The translations under genes were made by a program, and so were the position numbers. The notes under the pieces were generated by a model that worked only from the letters and a program-made list of their open reading frames with translations, ran no database searches and had not been told where the DNA came from. DNA of 64,000 nt from positions 42,331,257 to 42,395,256 of the forward strand of contig NC_083607.1 in the NCBI RefSeq assembly GCF_029168945.1, in the 5' to 3' direction. Below, one piece after another: positions 20,985 to 32,599 of this stretch (within the stretch, counting starts at the first letter, position 1; the number at the start of each line of letters is the position of its first letter). The DNA is from Cannabis sativa (Eukaryota > Streptophyta > Magnoliopsida > Rosales > Cannabaceae).

Positions 20985-22390
20985 TAACCATGCCATGAAC
21001 GATACTTAGGACTACCATCATACTCTGGAAGGGATAAGAAATATTGTTTGTTGATATAAATGATAAGCTTTGGAAATTTTTATCCTCTTGGCAAGAATAA
21101 CTTTTCTCTATTGGAGGTAAAGAAGTACTTTTAAAGACGGTTGCACAATGGATACCGACTTATGCCATGAGTTGTTTTTGACTCTCTAATACGCTCATCG
21201 ATCAAATAGAGGTCATGATGAATAAGTTCTGGTGGGGCTCCAATTCTTCAAGAACTAGTATCAATTGGAAAACTTGTAAAGCTTTATGTCAAGCTAAAGT
21301 GGAAGGTGGTATGGGTTTTAAAAGTTTCGTTCATTTCAATCAAGTTTTACTCGCTAAGCAAGGTTGGAGAATTTTTCAGAATCCAACCTCTCTCCTAAGC
21401 CAAGATATTTCAAGCATAATAATTTTTTAGATGCTGAAATTGGAACTTATCCATCCTTAACTTGGAGAGGCATCATATGGGGAAAAGAGCTCCTGACACA
21501 AGGACTGAGATGGGAGGTTGGCGATGGTCACAACATTTGTTGTGCAACCGATCTATGGATACCTGGTTTCACTTACTTTAAACCTCTTCTTTTCAAAGGA
21601 GGTGACAGAGAAATGAATGTTTCGAACCCGATTTCAGACAATAGACGATGGGATTCTCCTCTTCTTCAATCTCTTTTCCTGGACTCAAATGTTAAGAAGA
21701 TTCATACTATTTCACCATAATGATCATCTCATTTGGCACCATAAAAATAATGGATGCTATACTATTAAATCCGCTTACAATATGGCTCTGCTCTTAGAAG
21801 AACAGCAACCGAACACCAGTAATACAGCAGGAGTTACTTGGTGGAAAAAAATTTGGTCACTATCAATTCCATCTAAGGTTCAAATTTTCCTTTGGAGAGC
21901 AATACAAGACTGCTTGCTAGTCTTGGACGTCTTGCATACAAGGCACATAAGTGATACTAATAGCCTTTGTTCTTTATGTCACCGTGAGAAGGAGACAATT
22001 ATTCATGCTCTCTTCCAGTGCAAACATCAAAGGAAATTTTGGAAGTTATCTAATTTCTCTATTGATAGCCTCCTTTCAACTCATGTTTCACTCGAAGAGT
22101 TCATGATCCATGTCTCTACAATATGGTCAACTTTGCAATTGGAACAATTTGCTTGCATTTTATGGAGCCTTTGGACAGAAAGAAACAAGGAACGCCATGG
22201 TACTAAACCCCATCTGATTGAATTGTTTTTATTCAAAGCCATGTCATACCTGGAGGAGTTTCAATCAACCCGTATGGCCAAGAACCCACACCAGCAAGCA
22301 ATAACACACCAGCAGGCAGGTTTACAATCGAATCAACCATCTTCTAAATGGTTGAACCCACCTTTGGGTAGGCTAAAACTAAATACAGAC
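20985..22390 (+). pseudogene. LINE ORF2 C-terminal half: post-RT region and zinc-binding domain
   Basis: Frames in sequence: an early block with GGKEVLLKTVAQWIPTYAMS, then [20 protein letters not shown] and [20 protein letters not shown] (21215-21430), then [19 protein letters not shown] (21364-21720), then 21617-22390. The last contains the RT-associated zinc-binding domain WWKKIWSLSIPSKVQIFLWR with CSLCHREKETIIHALFQC (CX2CX8HX4C) and ends at RLKLNTD, the first catalytic Asp of RNase H. Frameshifts near 21400 and 21700, plus stops before 21200, disable it. Confidence 0.88.
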
Positions 22391-24251
22391 TGTTGGGTTT
22401 TGTCCCCTAAATAAAACCCATTTTAATATAATAAATTTACTAATTAATAAAGATCAGAAACTGCATTTTATGTTGCATGGCTCACATGATTTATTTCATG
22501 ATTGTTTAATGTATAAATTCTATTAAGTCCAGAACATATGTATTTGTTCATGACTATAGTGTCGTCAGCACAGTGGAATATAATCATGATTATATGCTCA
22601 AAAGTTTAATTCCCTGATTTTCCAATTCACTGGATTTAGACTGGCATGATAATCAGCGATAGGTATAATTACACCTTGGATAAGTGTTATGTCCTTTCCA
22701 AGGCATTGGCAAAGTTTATCAGTATCGGATGTATGGAGTATACATTGGAAGGAACCGATATTGATCTTAGATAAGATATCCTAAACTTACCGTTATATCT
22801 TTCTTAGTCAATATCAATGATTGATCTTAGGTCTATGGATCTTAATCCTGACATGGTTAGGTTCGATCTCAAGAGTGTTATTTGTGTTCTTTGATTTGTT
22901 AGTTAAGCCTACTTTTTGGTCTGGGTGATACGTAAATTTTGGGAACACGGTAGTACAATTGAGTGTAAGCGCTAATCATAGATAGGGAATCTATAGCTTC
23001 TATAGGTATTTAGAAGTGCAACGATGATCTCTTTCGAGCTTGGCTGAATAGAGATAAATAATGATTGAGGCCTCATTGCAGTAATTATATTAGTTTACTG
23101 AAGTATCATTTATAGGTAGCTAAGTGTTTTAAGGATAAAATACATTAAAGGGTAGAACGGTAAATTTGTCCCTATTCAGTGTAGATAGTCTATAGAGGAT
23201 CCTTGACTATTAGGATTGTAACAATGGATAATCATAGCATATCTATATCGTGGTACATATAGAGCGTTCTATATAACTGAGAGTGTATTTAATTCGAAAT
23301 CTATAATGGAGCAAGGCGGAATTAATAAGTTGAGAATTTACTTGGTGAATTCTAGATCTACTTAAAGCTCGGTTATATAGGCCCATGATCCCCTAGTTGA
23401 GATAATACAGCTTGCAGACTCAGTTAATTGATTTTAATTAATAAATTATAATTCTAAAATTAGTCTATGTGTTATTTATGAATTTTCACTAAGCAAGGGC
23501 TTAATTGTGAAGAAAAGAGGTTTTGGGGTCAATTTGTTAATTAAGAGACTTTGTATGCTCTAATTAATAAATTACATAAATGACAACTTTGTTTAGTAAT
23601 TAATTATAATTATTAAATAAATAGTTTTGGCATTTATAAGGTTGAATTGGAAAATATGGTATTATTGAAAAGAAGAATAAGTTGTTGAAATAAAGTGGCA
23701 AAATTGTAACTAGACATGGGTCCCTTTGAAGTGTGCGGCCACATATGTTTCTTTCCCAATATTTTATTATTTTTTAATCCATATAATTCAACCATAAGCC
23801 CTAGTTGAAATAATATAAAAGGAACATGATACTCTCATCTCATTTAGACTTGAAACTTTTGTCAACCTGAATATTCAACCAAACCTAGATGAGAGAGTTC
23901 CTTCTATAGAGATTTCACCTCCTTCGTTATTCTTCCATATTCAAACCTTAAGTGAATGAGTGACATGCCCACACATAGCAAGTCAAGTACTCAATCATAG
24001 TGAGTAAGACGGTAGTAACCAAACCTGAAGGAGAGAAAGAGATTCAGGTTCAGATCTTGATAATGCTCTGCTACAGAAAGGAATCAAGGGCTAGAGATCT
24101 TGAACGGGAGGAGTCATTATATTCTACTGCAATCAATGTAAGGTTTTCTTAAACCTTATGTGTTTATTTCATTGTTTTAGAGAATTCATATTTAGGATGT
24201 TAATCAACATACTTGTTAGTAAATATAGATCCTGGTAAAATATTCCCAACA
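22391..24251 (+). repeat. 5' LTR of the outer copia element (1,861 bp)
   Basis: Starts TGTTGGGTTTTGTCCCCTAA and ends GTAAAATATTCCCAACA. It matches the split 3' LTR (34394-35038 plus 49324-50555, together 1,877 bp). A conserved ATACGTAAATTTTGGGAACA block near 22930 is shared with all other LTRs of the family in this window. Confidence 0.93.
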
Positions 24252-24253
24252 AC

Positions 24254-24270
24254 TGGCCTCAGAGCCATGG
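24254..24270 (+). other. Primer-binding site of the outer copia element
   Basis: TGGCCTCAGAGCCATGG lies two bases after the LTR end. It resembles the usual TGGTATCAGAGC initiator-Met site, but TA is replaced by CC. The related element at 38933-49317 has the same CC at the equivalent place. Confidence 0.7.
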
Positions 24271-24316
24271 TAATGATTTACATTCATGAAATATGGATTT
24301 AAAACGATGAATATTG

Positions 24317-26085
24317 TGTTGGGTTTTATGCCCTAAATAAAACTTCATTTCAATGTAATCCATTTTATTCAATATCAATAAAGAAACAAAAGTATTTTTC
24401 ATTCATTTGTATGTTTTGGTTCATCTTATCAATTGTTTGTCTATTTGATTTATAAATTCATCCAAACCCTTTTCACATACTTGATCCTGTTTATTGTGTT
24501 GTCAACACAGTGGAAAGTAAACATGACTATGTGATTAAAGATTCCTAGATTTATCATAACACTGGGGTTTTACTGATATGACAATCTACAACAGAGTTTA
24601 CTTGCATTTGGAGAAATGCTATGTTCTTTCCAGAGCATTGGTTAAAGTAAAACTTGGGTTGGATGCATGGAGTATGCATCGGAAGGGACCGATATTGAAC
24701 TTTGACATAGATTTATTAAACTTACCGTAATATCTATTCAAGTCAATATCACCTAGTTGATCCTACTTTTGGGTCAGGGTGATACGTACATTTTGGGAAC
24801 ACGGTAGTGCAATTGAGTGGGAGCGCTAGCATAAACATGGAATCTATAGCTTCTATCTGGTGAATAGTAAGCAAAGGATGATCTCCTTCGAGGTTGACTA
24901 AACGAAAATAAATGGTGGAGATCTCATTTCACATAAGTTGAAATATCATTTATACGGGGTTAAGTGTTTTAAGGATTAAATACATTGTACGATGTAACGG
25001 TAATCTAATCCCTTTACAGTATAGATCATTCATATAGAGGATCATTGATCAAATTAGGATTATAACAATGGATAACTAATGATGTGTCTATATGGTGGAA
25101 CATATGGAGCATTCTATATACTGAGAGTGCAATTCTAAGTTCTATGCGTGGATTCAACGAAGAATTAATAAGTTAGTGAATTTTAGATGTAAATTCTTGA
25201 TCTGCTTATTGGAAGCTCGGTTATATAGACCCATGGTCCCCCCACTAGTTGAGACAATACTACTTGTAAGACTCATTTAATTGGTTTTGATTAATCAATT
25301 ATAATTCTCAAATTAGACTATGTCTATTTGTGAATTTTTCACTAAGCAAGGGCGTAACTGTAAAGAAAGAGTTTTTAGGGTATATTTGTTAAATATACCC
25401 TAAATATGATAAATGACAATATTATTTAATAATTATTTATAGTTATTAAATAGTTGAAATTGACATTTAAATGGTTGAATTTGAAAATGGGCGTTTTTGA
25501 GAAAATGAGATGCAGAAATGATAAAACAGCAAAATTGCAAAAGTGAGGCCCAAATCCACTAAGCCATGGCCGGCCACTTATGTAGGCTTTATCATTTAAT
25601 ATTTTCATTATTTCAATGCCAAATAATTCAAACCTAACCCTATGTGGCATGCTATAAATAGATAGTGATGGCTTCAGGAAAAAAAATCTTTTGCATCTTA
25701 TTCCTTTCAGAGAAAACCTGAGCCATCACACTAAACCTAGTCGCCACTCTCCTTTCTTCTTCTTCATTGATTGTTTCGAACCCTCTTAGTGATAGAGTAG
25801 TGCCCACACACAACAAGTAGTACCTCAATCATAGTGTAGAAGATTGTGAAGAAAGAAATTCAACAAGAAGGACAATCTGGCTCAGATCTTGATAATAATC
25901 TGCGACAGAAAGGATACAAGGGTTAGAGATCTGAGTCGAAGGAGGCATATTATTTCGCTGCACCCAATGTAAGGTTTCCTAAACTTTATATGTGTTTATT
26001 TCATCGTTTTAGAAATTTCATATTTAGGGTGTTAATCAACATACTTGTGAGTAGATCTAAGATCCCGGTAAAATAATTTCCAACA
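24317..26085 (+). repeat. Copia-family solo LTR, + orientation (1,769 bp)
   Basis: Bounded by TGTTGGGTTTTATGCCC and AAAATAATTTCCAACA. Contains a promoter-like CTATAAATAGATAGTG at about 25652 and the palindrome TGGCCGGCCA at 25567-25576. Flanks read TATTG (left) and AACTG (right), an imperfect duplication. No internal region accompanies it, so it is a solo LTR inserted in the leader of the outer element. Confidence 0.82.
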
Positions 26086-26091
26086 AACTGT

Positions 26092-27975
26092 TGTTGGAAA
26101 GTATTTTACCAGGATCTTAGATCTACTCACAATGTTGATTAACACCCTAAATATGAACTTTCTAAAACGATGAAATAAACACATATAAAGTTTAGGAAAC
26201 CTTACATTGGGTGCAGCGGAATATAACGACTCCTTCCGTTCAGATATCTAGCCCTTGATTCCTTTCTGTAGCAGAGCATTATTAATATCTGAACCTGGAT
26301 CTCTTTCTCTGATTCTTTAGTGCTGAAACTCCTTCTTGCTGAAAGTCTTTCTTCACGATCTTCCTCACTATGGTTGAGGTATCACTTGCTATGTGTGGGC
26401 ACTATTCTCACACTAAGAATTTCGAAATTCAAGGAAGAAGAGAGAGAGAGAGGGTTCGGCCAAAGATAGGGAGAGAGAAGGCTGAGGTTTTTCTCTGAAG
26501 GAAAAGTAGAAAATTTAAGTGTAATTTTCCTGAAGCCTTCACTATCTATTTATAGCATTCCACTAGGGTTAGGTTTGAATTATTTGGCATTAAAATAATG
26601 AAAATATCAGTTTAAAAATTCAAACCAAGTGGCCGGCCATATAGAGTAATGGGCCTTACTTGGATTTTGCAGTTTTCTCAATTCTGCATCTGATTTTCTC
26701 AAAAACGCCAATTTTCTAATTCAACCATTTAAATGCCAATTCTAACTATTTAATAACTATAAATAATTATTAAATAATATTTTCATTTATCATATTTATT
26801 AATTGAACCATACAAAGTATCATAATTAACAAATATGCCCCTAAAACTCTTTCTTTACAATTTCGCCCTTACTTAGTGAAAAATTCACAAATAGACATAG
26901 TCTAATTTGAGAATTATAATTGATTAATCAAAACCAATTATATGAGTCTTACAAGCAATATTATCTCAACTTGTGCGGGGACCATGGGTCTATATAACCG
27001 AGCTTCCAATAAGTAGATCAAGAATTTATTACTAAAATTCACTAACTTATTAATTCTTTGTTGAATCCACGCATAGAACTTAGAATTGCACTCTCAGTAT
27101 ATAGAATGCTCTATATGTTCCACCATATAGACACATCATTAGTTATCCATTGTTATAATCCTAATTTGATCAATGATCCTCTATATGAATGATCTACACT
27201 GTAAAGGGATTAGATTACCATTACACCCTACAATGTATTTAATCCTTAAAACACTTAACCCCGTATAAATGATATTTCAGCTTATGTGAAATGAGATCTC
27301 CACCATTTATTTTTGTTTGGTCAAGCTCGAAGGAGATCATCCTTTGCTTACTATACGCCAGATAGAAGCTATAGATTCCATGTTTATGCTAGCGCTCCCA
27401 CTCAATTGCACTACTGTGTTCCCAAAATGTACGTATCACCCTGACCTAAAAGTAGGCTTAACTAACAAATCAAAGAACACGAATAGGCTCTTGAGATTGA
27501 GCCTAATCATAACCAGATTAAGATCATTTGATCTAGGATCAACTAGGCGATATTGACTTGAATAGATATTACGGTAAGTTTAATAAATCTAAGTCAAAGT
27601 TCAATATCGGTCCCTTCCGATGCATACTCCATGCATCCAACCTGAGCTTTACTTTAACCAATGCTCTGGAAAGAACATAGCACTTCTCCAAATGCAAGTA
27701 AACTCTGTTGTAGATTATCATATCAGTAAAATCCTGTGTCTGATAAATCTAGGAAACTTTATTCACATAGTCATGTTTACTTTCCAATGTGTTGACAGCA
27801 CAATAAACAGGATCAGGTATGTGAAAAGGGTTTCAGACGAATTCATACATTATGTACATATAATCATGAAATAAATCATGTGAACCATGCAACATTAAAT
27901 GTTATTTCTGATCTATATTAATAAGCATATCTGATTATATTGAAATGAGTTTTATTTAGGGCATAAAACCCAACA
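26092..27975 (-). repeat. Copia-family solo LTR, - orientation (1,884 bp)
   Basis: Bounded by TGTTGGAAAGTATTTTACC and GGGCATAAAACCCAACA, with a perfect 5-bp duplication ACTGT (26087-26091 and 27976-27980). It is closely similar to the solo LTR at 50857-52750. It lies six bases from the preceding solo LTR in opposite orientation, making a large inverted repeat. Confidence 0.9.
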
Positions 27976-27980
27976 ACTGT

Positions 27981-30900
27981 TTGTGTGGTGATTTGGATGT
28001 GTTCATGTTGGTTTATGTGTTATTTGATGAATGTATGTGAATTACGAAATTTTTCCATGAAAATAAATTTATTTTCTTTCTGAAAATATTTTATTTGAAT
28101 TTCTTGTGATAAAATTAAGCAATTTTGGTTTTTACGGAACTCTATTTCGATAAAAACTGGAAAATTTATGAAAGTTTGAAAATGGGGTGCACATGCCTCA
28201 ATCGCACGCACACCATTCCTTTAGACAAGGTGATACGCGCACGGATGTTTGGGCAAATCGTGTCTGAAGACATGCGAGTTCACCCGTTCAGACATGCTGC
28301 ACTCGACCAAGACTCTACATCACGCCGAGAGACATCTTGCAGGTGCCGGGGTTTGCCGCACATCAGAGGCTACAAATCCCTCTCCCGCGCGCGCGCATGG
28401 GCTGCTAGCAGCCTGGCTAGGCTGCACGTGCAGCCTCCTGGGTAGCCACTCCCCCTTGTGCGATTTTCATGGGATTTTTTCCCAATTTCGAATTTTTCCA
28501 ATTTCAAACCCTAAAAACCAAAATAAAATATTATTTTTAAAATATTTAAACTTAAATATCAATTTTAAATTAATAATATTTGATTTTTAATAGATTATTA
28601 TTAATTTTTGATATTTTGAGGTTTAAATTTAAAAATTGATTATTATTTTTTTTTAATTATGGTTAGATTTTAAAAATTTGTTATTTTTCTTCAATATTTT
28701 TATATTATTTAATTATAAGATCAGATATTTTAACATTGGGCATATTTTAAATTAAAAGATATCTTTATCTTTTTAATTTTAAATATTATATTAAAATTAT
28801 GTTATATGATAAATTAAATAATTAATAAATTTGAAATTAACCTAGATATTTTTATAGATATTCTAACCATAATATTTTCAAATTCAAAAATTTGTTATTT
28901 TGTTAAACATTTAATTGTTTATAAATTATAAGTTAGAAAAATGATATTTATTCTATTTTATATCATTTTACTTATTAGAAATTTATAAATTGTATTTTAA
29001 ATATTTAAATAACCTAGATATTTTTGTAGTTATTTGAAAAGTGCTTAATTTGAGATATTTTGACATAATTAGGATAATTATTATTATTCATTATTTTATT
29101 CATAAAATAATAGTATCTAACCATATCTATTTTAAAATAGGTTTATTTTGTTATTTTAATTTTATTAAATTATAAGATTAGAAAATAATTTTGAAAATAT
29201 CTTTTTTGATTATTTTCAAATCATTTATCTTATTATATATTTAATTTAATTTGATAAAAATAATTCAAATGAACCTAGATATTTTAAATTAGTTTCATTT
29301 TTTAATTTTAAATTTTGTTGAGATAATTAAGGTTGTTTCAACAACGCTAAATTTTCAAAATAATTTGTTAGATTAAATAATAATTTAATTATATAGAACT
29401 AAATATCTTATTTCACATTTTTTACATGGGCATTGTTTGTTTATTTAATTGTTTATTCAAAACTTTTTTTTAACAAACCTATTATTTATTTGATCTAAAT
29501 TGCTATGATTAACTTGTTCACAGATCCAATAATCTGATTTTAATCATAGTCCAATTGTCAATAGATCCTACAAATAATTTTTAACAGGTAAATTTTGTAC
29601 TTCTTTCATCTGTGTAAACCTAAAAACATGATAGGGCCCATCCAAATCAATTTGACCTATGTCAGCCTATATGTTTGCTTTTCGGCTTAGATGCATATAG
29701 GAAGCCCATTTATTTCTAGATATTTAAATGGACTAGGTTGCTAAAATAAAATATCACCATTGATATTTTTATTTAGGCCCAATTAGTATTGGGCTTATTC
29801 AATGAATAACAATTGTTTAATGAAAGGTTAAATTCCTCTCCTTTGGGCCTTGTGTCAGAGTTAGGGGGCCATTAGTAGTGGGTATGACATACTGAACCCA
29901 GTCCTCCCTCACATGAACAACCCCAATTGTGAAGGCTCGTTTGTCTTATTTAAATAATTGTATTAGGCTAATTACAGTAGTTTAACCTAATTAAAATTGA
30001 ATTAGCAACATAATTAATTTTAAAATAAATCTAATTAATTTTTCATTAGATTATTTTAAAATTAATTTAGATAAATACACTTAGTTTAATGAAATATTCT
30101 AGATAGTGATTTCTAGTAACTAATTTATATTTTCTAATATTTAGTTAAGTAGAAAAATATATTTAAGTTAAAAATTAATTTATTAATTAATTTTAGACCA
30201 ATTTAAATTAGAAAATTTTTCTTAGAACTTAGAATTTAAATAGAATTAATAATTCAGGTTATTTTATTCAAGATACTTAATTATTTATTTCTATTTCATG
30301 AAATTATAATTAAATTAGAAAATATATTTAAGTTAAAATTAATTATTTAATTAATTTTAGACCAACTTAAATTAGAATATTTTCTAACATATTCAATTAC
30401 AATTAATAATTAAGTTGATTTTATTCTGGATACTTAATTATTTCTATTTGAATGAATTTAATTAAATTAGAAAATTATATTTAAGTTTAAAATTATTCAA
30501 TTTCAGATCAACTTAAATTAGAATAATTTTCATAATATATTTTATTTTATTTTAATAATTATTTTCCAACCTAATTTCAAATTGTATTTATTTATTTTAA
30601 ATCCAGATATTTCGAAATTTTTCAATTTTGAAAATTAGATTAAAGTTAAAAATTAATTTTGGATCAACTTAAATAAAGTAATTTTCATTAATGATTTAAT
30701 TAAAATAAATAGATTAAAATATATTATTTTAATTAGAAAATTAGTAATTAGTTTATGAATTATCTAGATAGATATTTTCTAGGTACACTTTTTGGTATTT
30801 TTCTAGATATATTTAATTACATAGAAAATTAATATTTAAGTTGATTTTATTCTAGACACTTAAATATTTGATATTTTTCTTAAGAGATTTAATTAAATTT

Positions 30901-32599
30901 GAAAATTATATTTATGTTGAAAATTAATTTATTTAATTTTAGACCAACATAAATTAGAATAATTTTTCCAGTTTTATTTTATTTTATTTTAATGAGAATT
31001 TCGAAATGTAATTTTTTTTATACATTAGATTTCATATATATTTATAGAAAATTAAATTTGAGTTGAAAATTAATTTTTTTTTAATTAATTTTGGACCAAC
31101 TTAAATTAATTAATTTTCATAATATTTATTGGAAAATTAATACTAAGGATGGAAAATAATTTATTTTTATTTTTCAGATCTTCCTAAAGTATAATTTTAC
31201 AAATATGAAAGTAAAATTTATATTTAGAGTTATCTAAATTAATAATTTTAATTAAATAAATAGATTAAAATAAGTGTCAAAAGAAAATACAACTCTTTAA
31301 AATAATGAGCTTTAGTTATAAGGATATTCGATCTCCATTGTTGGTCCTACATGGCTAATTTGTTTTTTCAATATAACCTCGAGACGCTAGACTTCGTCCC
31401 CCTAATGGATGGTTATTCGTTGAAGCATTTAACACCGTAACGATCTCGAAAGATAAGTATTTTGTAAGTTTTCGTCTCTAGTAGACTCTCCCCTACGGTG
31501 ACTACTTAGAGATAAATTTACGAAGTATGAAATAATGGTGGAAGCTCATAAAATAAGAATAACCTTGACTCTCGCCTACCGGGACAACATTGGATTCTTA
31601 TTTTGATCGAATAAAAGATTGCTAGAATGGTGTCCATTGTAGATGAGCTGACAACTCTATTCAATGAATGATACTTTGACTCTCGCCTACCAGGACACTG
31701 TATCAGTTTGTTGGAAACCTTAAAAATTATTTATGATATGATATTTTTGTATTTTCACATGTCTTTGTTATTTGCTAAATGCTATGATAATTTCTGAATT
31801 ATGTATGAATTTATATTGAACCATGTTGTTTTCTGTTATTAATTGTAGTTGTAAATTTCGTGTAAAAATAAGAATAACTTTGACTCTCATCGTTGGATTC
31901 TTATTTTAAATCCAAATTATCCTTTAATTATTCCTCCTAGTTTATTCATTTCGAATTTGCTTAAATAGTATATCATTGGATGAATGATTTATAAATCATC
32001 TGCTTACGATGTCATTCGGTTTTCCCTTATGAAATTGAATGGCTCATATGATTATATTCTCGACATTCTATACTGAAATGATATAAATCCTCGATCTTAG
32101 AAATCTCCTACTTGTATATGCTTACTTTAGGCAAATTAAACTTAGAGTTAGATTAGTAGTGGTGGTCCAAGCTAGAATAAAACTCATTGCATATTTGGTA
32201 TCAACTTAAGTCTTTGACTTTAAAATTTTAGATTCCAAATTGAAATTTTAAATTTCAGTTTACAGAATATAATACAGTTCAACTTTCACAAGTTATTAAT
32301 ATCCATTTTCTATCAATGGATCCAAACTGTATCTTAATGTACGGAATATGAGTTTAGTATTCTGTGACCAGGATCCACTTGGACTATTCTAAGAACTCTT
32401 TGATGTAACTAGACCTAAATCATCAAAAGACCACGACCACTTATTTTATACATCTATGGCATTTGCATCTTGTTCATAGTGGTTTTGACAAGTTCATTCT
32501 CTACAAAGAGTCAATACGCCTATATCCACTAAATGTAAGATCATCTATATTCGAATATGGATGTACATTGAGGGGTGGATATGAGTTATCGATAAATTC
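27981..32599 (+). other. Long non-coding leader (and lost gag) of the outer copia element
   Basis: No believable ORF over about 4.6 kb. In order: an about 280-bp GC-rich island (28175-28455); 2.8 kb of strongly AT-rich sequence with a ~150-bp-period stem-loop array (30150-31140); and paired CTCTCGCCTACC boxes (31565-31586, 31676-31697). A degraded gag may follow from about 31900. The order is mirrored in the related minus-strand element (44600-47426), so this is a leader belonging to the family rather than random insertion. Confidence 0.65.

Noticed and set aside
21364..22414. Host gene with zinc finger
   Set aside because: The CX2CX8HX4C motif with WWKKIW...PSKVQIFLWR is the RT-associated domain of plant LINEs, and RNase H and a poly-A tail follow.
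22391..24251. Inverted or tandem arrangement of complete elements from several LTR copies
   Set aside because: Orientation, flanking duplications and lack of internal sequence show that four of the family's LTR copies are solo LTRs rather than ends of further full elements.
27317..27556. Similar 79-codon frames at 27317-27556 and 52092-52331 (and 84-codon frames at 27620 and 52395)
   Set aside because: They lie antisense within related solo LTRs; their similarity reflects LTR homology, not protein conservation.
28125..28590. Two overlapping frames in the GC-rich island
   Set aside because: GC-rich DNA has few stop codons; the frames overlap in different phases and show no domain or support from the related element.
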